Part shown: piece after piece, positions 25,935-34,056 of the stretch
Numbering within the stretch: the first letter of the stretch is position 1
Layout of the letters: each line of letters opens with the position of its first letter
DNA from: Fictibacillus fluitans
Lineage (GTDB): Bacteria > Bacillota > Bacilli > Bacillales > Fictibacillaceae
Direction of reading: 5' to 3'
DNA length: 64,000 bases
Assembly (NCBI RefSeq): GCF_030418125.1
Contig: NZ_JAUHTR010000002.1
Coordinates: 372,001-436,000 of the forward strand
Notes under the pieces: generated by a model
Databases searched by the model: none
Told to the model about the DNA's origin: nothing
The model's input: the letters and a program-made list of their open reading frames with translations, nothing else
Made by a program: the position numbers and the translations under genes

Positions 25935-27527
25935 TTGAATGTACCTATGCTGTTGCCTCAATTCTTGGATCGTGCGGTCAAGCTTTATGGAAAGAAAGCA
26001 GCGATTGTAGGGGAAAAACGAACGTATACATACAGGGAGATCAACGACCGGGTCAACCAGCTGTCACACGGGCTGCAAGAGGCCGGGATTAACAAGGGGG
26101 ACCGTGTGGCCTATCTCGCGCCCAACACCTCCGAGATGTATGAAGGCTTCTATGGAGTGCTTCAGCTCGGTGCGGTTATGGTGCCGCTCAACACACGCCT
26201 GAAGCCTGAAGATTATTTGTATATCCTCAATCACAGCGGCACACGAGTCTTATTTGTGGACGATGAGCTGCTTCCACTGATCCAACCGGTTCTGGATGAG
26301 CTGACAACGGTAGAGGCGATTTTCGTTCATGGTCTGGATGAAGATCAGGATGCCTGCCGGTCTTATGAAAAGTGGCTCGGCGGTTTTGACACTGATCCTG
26401 TTGACCGTCCGGATATGGATGAGAATGACCTGGCCACACTTCTTTATACGAGTGGAACGACAGGCAAGCCGAAAGGAGTCATGCTGTCACACCGCAGCAA
26501 TTTTATGCATGCGCTTACAATACAGCATCACCTGCGCGTGTCGGATACAGATGTGCTCCTGCATGTACTGCCCATGTTTCATGTGAACGGCTGGGGTTCG
26601 CCTTTTTATTACACAGCAAACGGCGCGACTCAGGTGTTTCTGAAAAAGGTAATGCCGGCTGAAATTTTCCAAAAGGTGAAAGAGAACAGAGTCACCGTCA
26701 TGCACATGGCACCGACCGTTTTAAATGGATTGCTGCAGTATGCAGACGAGCAGGCTGAAGCCGCTAAAACCGAACAGCAGATGCGGATCGTGATTGCAGG
26801 CTCGGCGCCTCCCCCGGCGTTTGTTAAAGCGGTGGAAGAAAAGCTGAAGTGGGAGTTCATCCAGGTGTACGGCATGACGGAAGCCGCCCCGCTCATCACC
26901 ACCTCCATCATCCGGGATACCCAGCAGCAGCTGGCACAGGATGAAAAGTACCGTCTCAAAGCCAAGGCCGGATATGAGTTTATCGGCAGCGAGGTAAAGG
27001 TGGTCAATGAAAACGGAGAAGAAGTAGCAGCGGACGGAAAAGAGATCGGTGAAATCATTGTCCGCAGCAACACGGTGATGGAAGGGTACTGGAATAACCC
27101 CGAAGAAACCCATAAAGCGATTCGCGACGGGTTTTATCATACAGGCGATATGGCATTCGTGGATGAGGAAGGAAACATAGAGATCGCCGACCGCAAGAAG
27201 GATATTATTATCTCCGGTGGTGAAAACATTTCGTCCATTGAAGTGGAAGCGGCCCTGTACGATCACCCGGCTGTGCTTGAGGCTGCGGTCATTGCCGTGC
27301 CGCACGACAAGTGGGGAGAAACTCCGCAGGCCATTGTCGTCCTAAGGGAAGGACACGAGGCGAGTGAAGACGAACTGATCACCTTTGCGCGAAGCAGAAT
27401 GGCCCATTTCAAAGCTCCGACGATCATTAAGTTTGTTGACGAACTGCCAAAGACGGCATCCGGAAAGATCCAGAAGGTGCATCTCCGAAAAGAATACTGG
27501 GAGAACAAAGGAAAGCTGGTAAACTAG
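25935..27527 (+). CDS. Fatty-acid/acyl-CoA synthetase (AMP-forming)
   Basis: 530 residues of the ANL superfamily. Core motifs are LLYTSGTTGKPKGVMLSHRS (ATP), VYGMTEAAPL, YHTGDMAFVDEEG, DRKKDIIISGGENISS and the C-terminal catalytic lysine in LPKTASGKIQK. It activates a carboxylic acid to its CoA ester through an acyl-adenylate. The length and C-terminus resemble medium-chain or short-chain acyl-CoA synthetases of Bacillus. The TTG start is supported by GGAGGG 8 bp upstream. Monocistronic. The chain length of its substrate cannot be told. Confidence 0.9.
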   Translation: MNVPMLLPQFLDRAVKLYGKKAAIVGEKRTYTYREINDRVNQLSHGLQEAGINKGDRVAYLAPNTSEMYEGFYGVLQLGAVMVPLNTRLKPEDYLYILNHSGTRVLFVDDELLPLIQPVLDELTTVEAIFVHGLDEDQDACRSYEKWLGGFDTDPVDRPDMDENDLATLLYTSGTTGKPKGVMLSHRSNFMHALTIQHHLRVSDTDVLLHVLPMFHVNGWGSPFYYTANGATQVFLKKVMPAEIFQKVKENRVTVMHMAPTVLNGLLQYADEQAEAAKTEQQMRIVIAGSAPPPAFVKAVEEKLKWEFIQVYGMTEAAPLITTSIIRDTQQQLAQDEKYRLKAKAGYEFIGSEVKVVNENGEEVAADGKEIGEIIVRSNTVMEGYWNNPEETHKAIRDGFYHTGDMAFVDEEGNIEIADRKKDIIISGGENISSIEVEAALYDHPAVLEAAVIAVPHDKWGETPQAIVVLREGHEASEDELITFARSRMAHFKAPTIIKFVDELPKTASGKIQKVHLRKEYWENKGKLVN

Positions 27528-27539
27528 CTTTTCGGAAAG

Positions 27540-27569
27540 GACCGGGCTGCTCATTGGCCCGGTCTTTTT
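27540..27569 (+). terminator. Terminator of the acyl-CoA synthetase gene
   Basis: GACCGGGC (27540-27547) pairs perfectly with GCCCGGTC (27557-27564), followed by T5. Confidence 0.92.
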
Positions 27570-27597
27570 GTGAGCGATTTTATGAAAATGACGTGAT

Positions 27598-27712
27598 ATG
27601 CAACTGTTTCATGTCGAACCGCAACTAATCTGAGCATTACCGCAACTAAATCGTGTCGAACCGCAACTAAAGTTACCAGGACCGCAACTAAACCGGCTCA
27701 CCCCGCAACTAA
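27598..27712 (+). repeat. Exact 21-bp-period array, core CCGCAACTAA (array 3)
   Basis: CCGCAACTAA occurs at 27619, 27640, 27661, 27682 and 27703, each exactly 21 bp apart, and a decayed copy (GCAACT in the right phase) at 27598. The 11-base spacers vary; two of them read ATGTCGAA and GTGTCGAA directly before the core. It lies between the acyl-CoA synthetase terminator and the 3' end of the convergent rap gene. Function unknown. Confidence 0.87.
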
Positions 27713-27768
27713 ATGGACCCACCTCCCTCCAATAGCCCCCGGAAAACGTAAAAAAGCAGCTGACCGGG

Positions 27769-28875
27769 TCAGCTGCCTGCTTCCTTAAGCAGTTTTTGTT
27801 TGGCCGTATAGGCGATATGAAAGTATTTGCTCGCTTTTTTATCATTTGAGATATTGTAGAACTCCGAGGCAAGCTTTTCCGCATAATCCTGAACATAACC
27901 CCATAATTGCATGGATTGAAAATAGGTAAGGGCATCAGAAGCCGTTTTTTCAAGTTGATCGGCTGTGGCTGAGTGGTTGAAGTCGCTTAAAATTGAAAAA
28001 TGATGAATATATTCTTCGTTTTGAGCATCGCGCGCAATTTTTAAGCCGAGTGTAATCCATTCATTGGCCAGTTCAAAATTTTTCAGCTTTACTTGTTCAC
28101 GGGCAATCAGATAGGTAGTTTTGTAATCCGTGCTTTTTTCCTCAAATGCCTCGCTTAAGTGGGTGAGTGCTTTTTCAGAGTAATTTTGTTCTGCATACAG
28201 CAGGCCTAGATTGTAGCGGATTTTTAGTTCGAACGGCTCTTTTTTCAGTGTGCAGGAACGAAGAATGTCGAGCGCAGAGAGAAAATGATCTTCAGCTTCC
28301 CTGAACTGTTTTAATGAAGTCGAGGCGAGGCCGATCACATTTTCACTGCCGGCAAGCTTTACTTCATATCCGGGCTTGTCTTCAAAATACTCTTTCGCTT
28401 TGAGGGCATGCCGGACGGCAAGCAGCGGCTGGCGGATATGATAATAAAAGGTGGCGACTTTATAGTTGAACTCTGCTTTTTCAATGTCATCCGTAAACTG
28501 ATTTAAACGCTTTTCAGCGAGCTGATAGTGAAGCTTGGCTTCGAGGTAATTTCCTGTTTCTGTTGCATAAATGGCTTTGAAGAAGTGAAAGTAGTAGGAT
28601 AAAAAGTTGTCGGTTTCCCTTTTTTGTCCTTCATTCAGATGGTTCAGGGCATACCTGGCCTCCCATAAATCATCGATCAGCAGCTGGTACCTGAAGCATA
28701 ATAAAGAGTAGTAGATAAAAAGAGTCTGGGTAGGATCGATCTCCATGTTTTCAATCTTTTCGTCGATCTCCAGCTTGAGTCTGCGGGATTCTACGAGGTT
28801 TTGCGAAAGAATTTCACGGTACCAGCTGTTTAACAGCTGAATCATCTGATCCGTACTCGTCAACTCTGCTTCCAT
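27769..28875 (-). CDS. Rap-type response-regulator phosphatase / TPR regulator
   Basis: ATG 28875 behind AAAGGTGGGG gives 368 residues, normal for Rap proteins. The N-terminal helical bundle has Q50 in DPTQTLFIYYSLL, aligned with the catalytic glutamine (Q47 of RapH) that dephosphorylates Spo0F. It is followed by TPR-like repeats, including DDIEKAEFNYKVATFYYHI, the hallmark segment of the family. Rap proteins inhibit the sporulation phosphorelay or ComA until a secreted Phr pentapeptide is re-imported. A Phr-like gene lies 214 bp upstream on the same strand, behind its own terminator, instead of directly downstream as usual. Confidence 0.88.
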   Translation of the reverse strand: MEAELTSTDQMIQLLNSWYREILSQNLVESRRLKLEIDEKIENMEIDPTQTLFIYYSLLCFRYQLLIDDLWEARYALNHLNEGQKRETDNFLSYYFHFFKAIYATETGNYLEAKLHYQLAEKRLNQFTDDIEKAEFNYKVATFYYHIRQPLLAVRHALKAKEYFEDKPGYEVKLAGSENVIGLASTSLKQFREAEDHFLSALDILRSCTLKKEPFELKIRYNLGLLYAEQNYSEKALTHLSEAFEEKSTDYKTTYLIAREQVKLKNFELANEWITLGLKIARDAQNEEYIHHFSILSDFNHSATADQLEKTASDALTYFQSMQLWGYVQDYAEKLASEFYNISNDKKASKYFHIAYTAKQKLLKEAGS

Positions 28876-29012
28876 AACATTCGCCCCACCTTTTTGCATA
28901 AATTTACATTTTAACACAATATTAGCATACTCGGTTTGTTAACGATTGAGTCAATTGTCGCAATTGATAAAAAATTTAACCATTCCTTTTCTCCTACTTT
29001 TAATGCCCAACC

Positions 29013-29042
29013 AAAAAAAGGGAAGGAGATTGCTCTCTTCCC
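29013..29042 (-). terminator. Terminator between the Phr-like gene and rap
   Basis: On the minus strand GGGAAGAGAG...CTCCTTCCC forms a stem followed by T7. It isolates the small peptide gene from rap. Confidence 0.82.
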
Positions 29043-29088
29043 TGGATGCTATGTGAATGTCTGGGTGTGCATATGAGTAACGTTCAGG

Positions 29089-29220
29089 TTACCCGGTCGT
29101 TGTAGAAAATGTCTTCCCGTGTTCGGCATTTGTAACGGCTGAGTGATCCGCGATATAGCCACCAATCAATAACGCGCCAGCTAATGCAATACCAACAAGA
29201 GCCCCTGTCATTTTCTTCAT
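29089..29220 (-). CDS. Phr-like secreted signalling peptide precursor (43 aa)
   Basis: ATG 29220 with AAGGGGTG 5 bp upstream encodes 43 residues. They comprise a lysine-containing N-terminus (MKKMTGA), a hydrophobic core (LVGIALAGALLIGGYIA) and a polar tail NAEHGKTFSTTTG. Size and plan match Phr pro-peptides, and the tail resembles that of PhrA (GKTF segment). It has its own terminator and sits upstream of a rap gene. The mature peptide may come from the C-terminal part, but which residues cannot be decided. Identification as Phr is an inference. Confidence 0.6.
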   Translation of the reverse strand: MKKMTGALVGIALAGALLIGGYIADHSAVTNAEHGKTFSTTTG

Positions 29221-29413
29221 TTTGACACCCCTTAAAAATAGTTTTGGATTTCAGTATGTTAAAAGCAAGATGTCAGACCCCCCTGACCTCCCTCCTTCAA
29301 CATCGTTTTACAATTTACAACAATAATAGCAAATATTAAAAGAAATGAGGTGGGTAATTGGTTTCAATTTTCAAAAAATTACTATCAGTCTAATTTACTA
29401 ATTTTTCCTAACG

Positions 29414-29445
29414 TTAAAAAATCCCCTGCAGTTTCTGCAGGGGAT
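29414..29445 (-). terminator. Terminator after the 97-aa gene
   Basis: ATCCCCTGCAG-AAA-CTGCAGGGGAT on the minus strand, a perfect stem, is followed by T6. Confidence 0.92.
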
Positions 29446-29452
29446 CTGTCAT

Positions 29453-29746
29453 TTAGTGCTGTTGCTTTTTGAGCTCTTCCAGCTCTTCCATGTCCAAATG
29501 AGTTTGCGGAAAGCCGTTAGCCTGCCATTCTGACCGATAGGTGGAATCAAGCTGCGTCAATCCTTTTTCCTCGGGATCTTTGTTGGCGTCCACGCTTTCC
29601 ATTTTGTCGACCTTCAGGCTTCTTTTATGATCCACATCCGGCAGAATATCCGGTGAGGATTTTTTTAAACGGTAAGAGTTAATGGCAAGTGCGGCGCCTG
29701 TGGAAAGGGCTGATCCAATCAATATGTTTCTGGTTGAGCTTCTCAT
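29453..29746 (-). CDS. Small membrane-anchored hypothetical protein (97 aa)
   Basis: It starts MRSSTRNILIGSALSTGAALAINSY, a single N-terminal membrane or signal segment, then a highly charged, probably disordered tail ending in HLDMEELEELKKQQH. An upstream GGAGGTAA supports the ATG. Monocistronic with a strong terminator. No family recognised; possibly a spore- or envelope-associated protein. Confidence 0.7.
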   Translation of the reverse strand: MRSSTRNILIGSALSTGAALAINSYRLKKSSPDILPDVDHKRSLKVDKMESVDANKDPEEKGLTQLDSTYRSEWQANGFPQTHLDMEELEELKKQQH

Positions 29747-29814
29747 AATTTACCTCCATCAACTAATGTTAAAGTGTTCTATACCTTTTTATACCCGTTT
29801 TTTGAGTAAAAACA

Positions 29815-30333
29815 TCATCTTTTATTTTCAGCGAGGTAATGCTCGACTTTATTCACGCCGCCGCCAAACAGGCGTTTTCCCGTTCCGGTATAGGTGTATC
29901 CGAATTCATCCTTTTGCTTGTAATGATTAACGGCCTTATCCAGGTCATGAAAGATTCTGTGCAAATACAGCAATGCCGTTTTGTCTTTCTTTGCGGACAC
30001 CTGCTCAGCCAGATCCCTGGCATTTTGGAAATCCTTTTTTATCTTTTCATTTTTTACGGCAACAGAATTAATTTCATTGACCAGTTCAAGAGCATGGGTT
30101 TGCTGGAGGGGCCAGTTGATATTCTCATCCATATGATTGCAAAGCGTTTTATTGTAGTACTCATGGGTGGAAGCGATCAATGTGTTGTAGGGCAAGTTCC
30201 CTCCAGGTTCTGTGGCTTCGACCTCTTCAGTTACCGAAGAGGATGATAAGTAATACCATCCAAGCCCTGCCAGACTGACGAGAAGAGCGACAAGAACAAC
30301 GAAAGATTTTCTATGACTTTTTATAACCGTCAA
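29815..30333 (-). CDS. Single-pass membrane protein of unknown function (172 aa)
   Basis: TTG 30333 is preferred because AAAGGAAG lies 7 bp upstream; the frame itself is open to 30396. A transmembrane helix (SFVVLVALLVSLAGLGWYYL) is followed by an extracytoplasmic helical domain with conserved-looking HEYYNKTLCNHMDENINW and LLYLHRIFHDLDKAVNHYKQKDEFGYTYTGTGKRLFGGG. No known family recognised. The next gene is divergent. Confidence 0.65.
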   Translation of the reverse strand: MTVIKSHRKSFVVLVALLVSLAGLGWYYLSSSSVTEEVEATEPGGNLPYNTLIASTHEYYNKTLCNHMDENINWPLQQTHALELVNEINSVAVKNEKIKKDFQNARDLAEQVSAKKDKTALLYLHRIFHDLDKAVNHYKQKDEFGYTYTGTGKRLFGGGVNKVEHYLAENKR

Positions 30334-30454
30334 GTTCTCACTTCCTTTAATTTTTGGGGTTTCCCATTTTCTGGTGTAACCTTTACCGGCTTTCATCGAC
30401 TAATCGGATGTAAGCCATTTAATCACGGTGATAAAAAGAGAGGGGTCGTAAATA

Positions 30455-31006
30455 ATGAAAAAAATGATTGCATCTGTTTTAACTGCTTCTGCATTGCTCA
30501 TGGGAGTTCCTTCTGTGGCCGGAGCCCAGGCTGCTCACGATTACTCCATTTTTCAGCTTCCAAGGTCCGGAGTCCTTAAATCCGGTGATCATGGAGAAAA
30601 CGTAAAAATTCTTCAATGGGCATTAAACAAAGCGATTAATGCCGGGCTGAAAACAGACGGAATCTTTGGCCCTAATACAAAGAAAGCCGTCATTGCCTTT
30701 CAAAAAAGCGCAAAATTGGTTCCTGATGGAATCTACGGAAAAAAGACGCATGCTGCGTTGTCTGAAAAAGTGAACTCCTATGGCTTTCCAGAAGTCGTGC
30801 TGAAGGAAGGCAGCAAGGGCACTGCGGTAAAAATCCTTCAAAAGGCGCTTAATGACATTGGATCCTCACTCAGCGTGGACGGCATTTATGGTCCGAAAAC
30901 GAAAGCTGCTGTCCTCAAGTTTCAAAAGAAATACCCGGAGCTTAAAGATACCGGGATTTTTGATGCACCAACACGACTTCTTTTGGATAAAGTTTTGCAC
31001 GACTAA
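30455..31006 (+). CDS. Secreted protein with two peptidoglycan-binding domains
   Basis: 183 residues: a signal peptide with AxA cleavage (VAGAQA, about residue 25), then two PG_binding_1 domains (about 42-100 and 110-180) with the signatures GDHGENVKILQWALN...TDGIFGPNTKKAVIAFQK and GSKGTAVKILQKALN...VDGIYGPKTKAAVLKFQK. No catalytic domain is attached. It probably binds the cell wall or spore cortex as a stand-alone anchor or adaptor. GAGAGGGG precedes the ATG, and a strong bidirectional terminator follows. Confidence 0.9.
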   Translation: MKKMIASVLTASALLMGVPSVAGAQAAHDYSIFQLPRSGVLKSGDHGENVKILQWALNKAINAGLKTDGIFGPNTKKAVIAFQKSAKLVPDGIYGKKTHAALSEKVNSYGFPEVVLKEGSKGTAVKILQKALNDIGSSLSVDGIYGPKTKAAVLKFQKKYPELKDTGIFDAPTRLLLDKVLHD

Positions 31007-31024
31007 TCTAAGGTTCGTGCACCC

Positions 31025-31066
31025 GAAAAAGCTTGCAGCTGTTTCACTAGCCTGCAAGCTTTTTCT
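31025..31066. terminator. Bidirectional terminator
   Basis: AAAAAGCTTGCAG (31026-31038) and CTGCAAGCTTTTT (31052-31064) form a long stem with A- and T-runs on both sides, between the convergent peptidoglycan-binding and usp genes. Confidence 0.9.
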
Positions 31067-31069
31067 CTG

Positions 31070-31531
31070 TCACTTGGTTATGAGTACCGGGCATTCTGCT
31101 TCTGACAGCACCTGTTGGCTTACACTTCCAAGCACCATCCGCTTCAGCCCGCTCAGCCCCCGGCTTCCCATAACAATCAAATCGATATCATGAATTTTGG
31201 CATAATCACAAATGGAACGCGCTGCGTTTCCTTCAAGAATTTCTGTTTTCACATGATTTGTATAGTCCAATGCCGTATTTCTTGCCTCTTCAAGTAACTT
31301 CTCGCCATGTCCTTTTTCGCTAGCTGCGGCGTCTCTTACATCCTGCTCAATCGATCCCTTGTAGGCAGCCATCGTAAATCCTTCTCCATATAACGGATAG
31401 GCCGGTTCAGCCAGCACATGGGCAAGTGTCAACTCGCTTCCTGCGCTTTTTGCCAATTCTGCCCCATATTGCAGGGCTTGTTGACTTCCTTCTGATCCGT
31501 CTAGGGCAATAAGAACTTTATTATACTTCAT
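31070..31531 (-). CDS. Universal stress protein (UspA family)
   Basis: A 153-residue single UspA domain: KVLIALDGSEGSQQALQYGAELA at the N-terminus and the ATP-binding signature GSRGLSGLKRMVLGSVSQQVL near the C-terminus, so it is of the nucleotide-binding type. AGGAGG precedes the ATG. Upstream lies a sequence resembling a sigma-B promoter, which would fit a stress role. The molecular function of these proteins is generally undefined. Confidence 0.92.
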   Translation of the reverse strand: MKYNKVLIALDGSEGSQQALQYGAELAKSAGSELTLAHVLAEPAYPLYGEGFTMAAYKGSIEQDVRDAAASEKGHGEKLLEEARNTALDYTNHVKTEILEGNAARSICDYAKIHDIDLIVMGSRGLSGLKRMVLGSVSQQVLSEAECPVLITK

Positions 31532-31588
31532 TTCATTCGCCTCCTTAGCAAACTACGTGCGGGGCTGAAACGTTCGTATACTATTCTC

Positions 31589-31614
31589 ATAACCTATTTC
31601 GGATTGTCCTAAAC
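31589..31614 (-). promoter_or_regulatory. Possible sigma-B promoter of the usp gene
   Basis: On the minus strand GTTTAG-N14-GGTTAT compares with the sigma-B consensus GTTTAA-N12-15-GGGTAT, with one mismatch in each half. It ends 58 bp before the usp start codon. Confidence 0.4.
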
Positions 31615-31618
31615 AAAA

Positions 31619-31660
31619 AAGAAAGAGCAGGTCCTAAACATGAGCCAGCTCTTTCTTTTT
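31619..31660 (-). terminator. Terminator overlapping the 3' end of the CdaR-type gene
   Basis: On the minus strand AAAGAGCTGG and CCTGCTCTTT pair (one wobble or mismatch), followed by a T-rich tract. The first arm lies in the last codons of the upstream gene. Confidence 0.7.
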
Positions 31661-32749
31661 TTGGTCTTTTTCCAGAATCCAGAGTGCCATTTGCAGGGCA
31701 AAGGCATCCTTGAATTTCCGGGGATCATAACCCGTTTCTTCTTTTATTTTGTTGAGTCTGTAAATGAGGGTATTCCGGTGGATGTGAAGGCTGTCAGCGG
31801 TTTGCTGCAAATTCAAATGATGATCCAAAAAGCACTGCAGTGTGTCTGTTAAGGAAAGCACGGAGTTCAGCAGGACACGGCGCGAAAGCCTGTCTGCTGC
31901 AACAGGGTTCAATTGGTGAATCAGCGCCTGGGCTTCAAGCTCTGCAAATGAGAGGACCTCTTGCTTTGGATCCCCGATTTCGAAAGCAAGGATGCAGTCT
32001 TCATATGATTGATGAAATAATTCCAGAGAGGAAAACGGGGTGCTGGAGGCCATTCGGAATTTGAAATGATGCAACTTCAGCACCTGCAGGACCGCTTCCC
32101 GCTTCTTTTTTCCATCTGCTTCTTTTTGGTACGAAAAAGCGATACATAATCGTTTCGTATGTACAAATCCCACCAGGCAGGAATACGATCCCGCTGCTTT
32201 TTCCAGCTGGTGGATCAGCACCGAGCGAGAAAGGGAAGGACCTTCGTCGAGTTCAATCACAAGCGTCTGGAGTGTGGAAGGCAGTTCGATCTTCAAAAGG
32301 GCAAGCCGCCTGAGGACATGTTCAATGGATGGCTGCTCGTTCAGAAGATCCTCGATAATCATATCCTTTGTCCGCTGCTGCCATTCCGTCTGGCTGGCCA
32401 TATAGGACTGCTTCACCATGAGTTCAGTAGTCATTTTTACAAGGCCAGCCACATCTTCGATTTCCTTTGGGTTACCGGTGATGCCGATGACCCCGACAAT
32501 CTGCTGGTCAAAGACAATGGGAAGGTTAATCCCCGGTTGGGCGCCTCTCCATTTCCCTTCGTGGTCCATGGGAACGGTAAAAGCCTGTTCGCTTCGCAGC
32601 ACCTCGAGAGCCCCCTCATGAATATGGTAGAGCCGGGATGAATCGCATGACGCGATAATAATGCCCTTGCTGCTCATGATGTTCACATTGCGGTTCAGCC
32701 GCGCAGACGTTTCCTTTACGATCATTTCAGCGATTTCAGTCGTTAGCAT
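31634..32749 (-). CDS. CdaR-type sugar-diacid regulator
   Basis: 371 residues with an N-terminal sugar-diacid recognition domain (about 1-135: MLTTEIAEMIVKETSARLNRNVNIMSSKGIIIAS...GVIGITGNPKEI), a middle GGDEF-like/CdaR region and a C-terminal PucR-type HTH (LHIHRNTLIYRLNKIKEETGYDPRKF). CdaR proteins activate glycerate, galactarate and glucarate genes. It is divergent from the glycerate kinase/permease/lar operon and presumably controls it. GGTTATA motifs in the intergenic region are candidate operators. Confidence 0.9.
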   Translation of the reverse strand: MLTTEIAEMIVKETSARLNRNVNIMSSKGIIIASCDSSRLYHIHEGALEVLRSEQAFTVPMDHEGKWRGAQPGINLPIVFDQQIVGVIGITGNPKEIEDVAGLVKMTTELMVKQSYMASQTEWQQRTKDMIIEDLLNEQPSIEHVLRRLALLKIELPSTLQTLVIELDEGPSLSRSVLIHQLEKAAGSYSCLVGFVHTKRLCIAFSYQKEADGKKKREAVLQVLKLHHFKFRMASSTPFSSLELFHQSYEDCILAFEIGDPKQEVLSFAELEAQALIHQLNPVAADRLSRRVLLNSVLSLTDTLQCFLDHHLNLQQTADSLHIHRNTLIYRLNKIKEETGYDPRKFKDAFALQMALWILEKDQKKKELAHV

Positions 32750-32762
32750 AGCGCTCTCCTTT

Positions 32763-32854
32763 GGTTATATTCTACAAAAAATCATGAAAAATAAGAGCGA
32801 TTTATAGAGGTTATAACCATAGATTTATAATTTTCAGACAAGTATACTATAACC
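32763..32854. promoter_or_regulatory. Candidate CdaR operators (GGTTATA motifs)
   Basis: GGTTATAACC (32809-32818) is a perfect 10-bp palindrome. GGTTATAtt lies at 32763 and, on the minus strand, GGTTATAgt at 32848-32854. All three are in the divergent cdaR/glycerate-kinase intergenic region. Assignment to the CdaR-type protein is inferred. Confidence 0.45.
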
Positions 32855-32864
32855 AACCATTAAA

Positions 32865-32878
32865 TGAAAGCGTTTTCT
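32865..32878 (+). promoter_or_regulatory. cre-like site before glycerate kinase
   Basis: TGAAAGCGTTTTCT matches the CcpA cre consensus except for the last base. It abuts the AAGGAGG ribosome binding site, where CcpA binding would block transcription. Confidence 0.55.
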
Positions 32879-32892
32879 AAGGAGGTTCGAGG

Positions 32893-34056
32893 TTGAAGAT
32901 TGTGATTGCGCCAGATTCATATAAAGGAAGTTTATCGGCAATGGAAGCAGCAGCAGCGATTCAACGGGGGGTAAAGAAGGCTGATCCTTCCATTGAAACG
33001 GTTCTTGTGCCGTCTGCAGACGGCGGAGAAGGAACGATGGACACACTTGTTGCCGCGACTGGCGGTGAGAAGAAAGAAGTGAGGGTAACAGGTCCGCTGG
33101 GCCAAGATGTGACGGCGTCCTATGGCATATTGGGTGACGCCGGCATGTGTGTGATTGAAATGGCTGAAGCCTCGGGGCTCTGCCTGCTTTCAGAAGAGGA
33201 GCTTAATCCGCTTGCCGCGAGCACATTCGGGACAGGGCAGCTCATTAAACAGGCACTGGATGATGGGTTCCGCTCGTTTATTCTCGCCATTGGGGGTTCT
33301 GCCACCAATGATGGCGGTGCAGGAATGCTTCAGGCGCTTGGTATGAAGCTTTTAGATCGAAATGGAACTGAAATTGGTCCTGGCGGCGGTGAGCTGGTCC
33401 ATCTGGAAGCCATTGATGATTCCGAATTTGACCAGAGAATCAAGGAGAGCACCTTCCTTATTGCATCAGATGTTGAAAATCCTCTTGTAGGGAAATCGGG
33501 TGCTTCTGCTGTATTTGGACCGCAGAAGGGAGCTACAGCAGAAATGGTCAGTGTGCTGGATCAAAATCTTTGCCACTGGGCAGATCAAGTGGAGGGGCTG
33601 ACAGGCATACGACTGCATGATTTACCGGGTGCCGGAGCAGCAGGCGGGATCGGAGGAGCATTTTTGGCCTTTTTTTCTGCCCAGATGAAGCGCGGGGTTG
33701 ATATCGTCACAGAGTATGCCGGTCTTCCCGAAGCCCTTCAGGGAGCTGATCTTGTCATAACCGGCGAAGGCAGGGTGGATTCTCAAACGGCATCCGGAAA
33801 AACACCGATGGGTGTAGCGCAGAAAGCCATAGAAAAAAACGTTCCGACTTTCATTCTTGCCGGCTCGGTCGGCGATGGCGTGGACGTTCTCTATCAATAC
33901 GGCATTATCAGCATCACGAGCATCATTCAGCAGCCACTGACCCTTCAGGAAGCTATGGAACAATCGCCTCAATTGCTGGAGTATAGTGCAGAACAGCTTG
34001 TCCGAACGTTTATTCATACCAAACCAATAAGTGAAAGCGGGGTTTTTACACTATGA
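32893..34056 (+). CDS. Glycerate kinase (GlxK/GarK family)
   Basis: A 387-residue glycerate kinase type 1. It starts KIVIAPDSYKGSLSAMEAA, the family signature, and has ADGGEGTMDTL, GGSATNDGGAGMLQALG and VITGEGRVDSQTASGKTPMGVA. It phosphorylates D-glycerate to 2- or 3-phosphoglycerate with ATP. The TTG start has AAGGAGG 7 bp upstream. First gene of the operon; it overlaps the permease gene by 4 bp. Its grouping with a permease and a LarA-type enzyme suggests a glycerate or sugar-acid pathway needing racemisation. Confidence 0.93.
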   Translation: MKIVIAPDSYKGSLSAMEAAAAIQRGVKKADPSIETVLVPSADGGEGTMDTLVAATGGEKKEVRVTGPLGQDVTASYGILGDAGMCVIEMAEASGLCLLSEEELNPLAASTFGTGQLIKQALDDGFRSFILAIGGSATNDGGAGMLQALGMKLLDRNGTEIGPGGGELVHLEAIDDSEFDQRIKESTFLIASDVENPLVGKSGASAVFGPQKGATAEMVSVLDQNLCHWADQVEGLTGIRLHDLPGAGAAGGIGGAFLAFFSAQMKRGVDIVTEYAGLPEALQGADLVITGEGRVDSQTASGKTPMGVAQKAIEKNVPTFILAGSVGDGVDVLYQYGIISITSIIQQPLTLQEAMEQSPQLLEYSAEQLVRTFIHTKPISESGVFTL

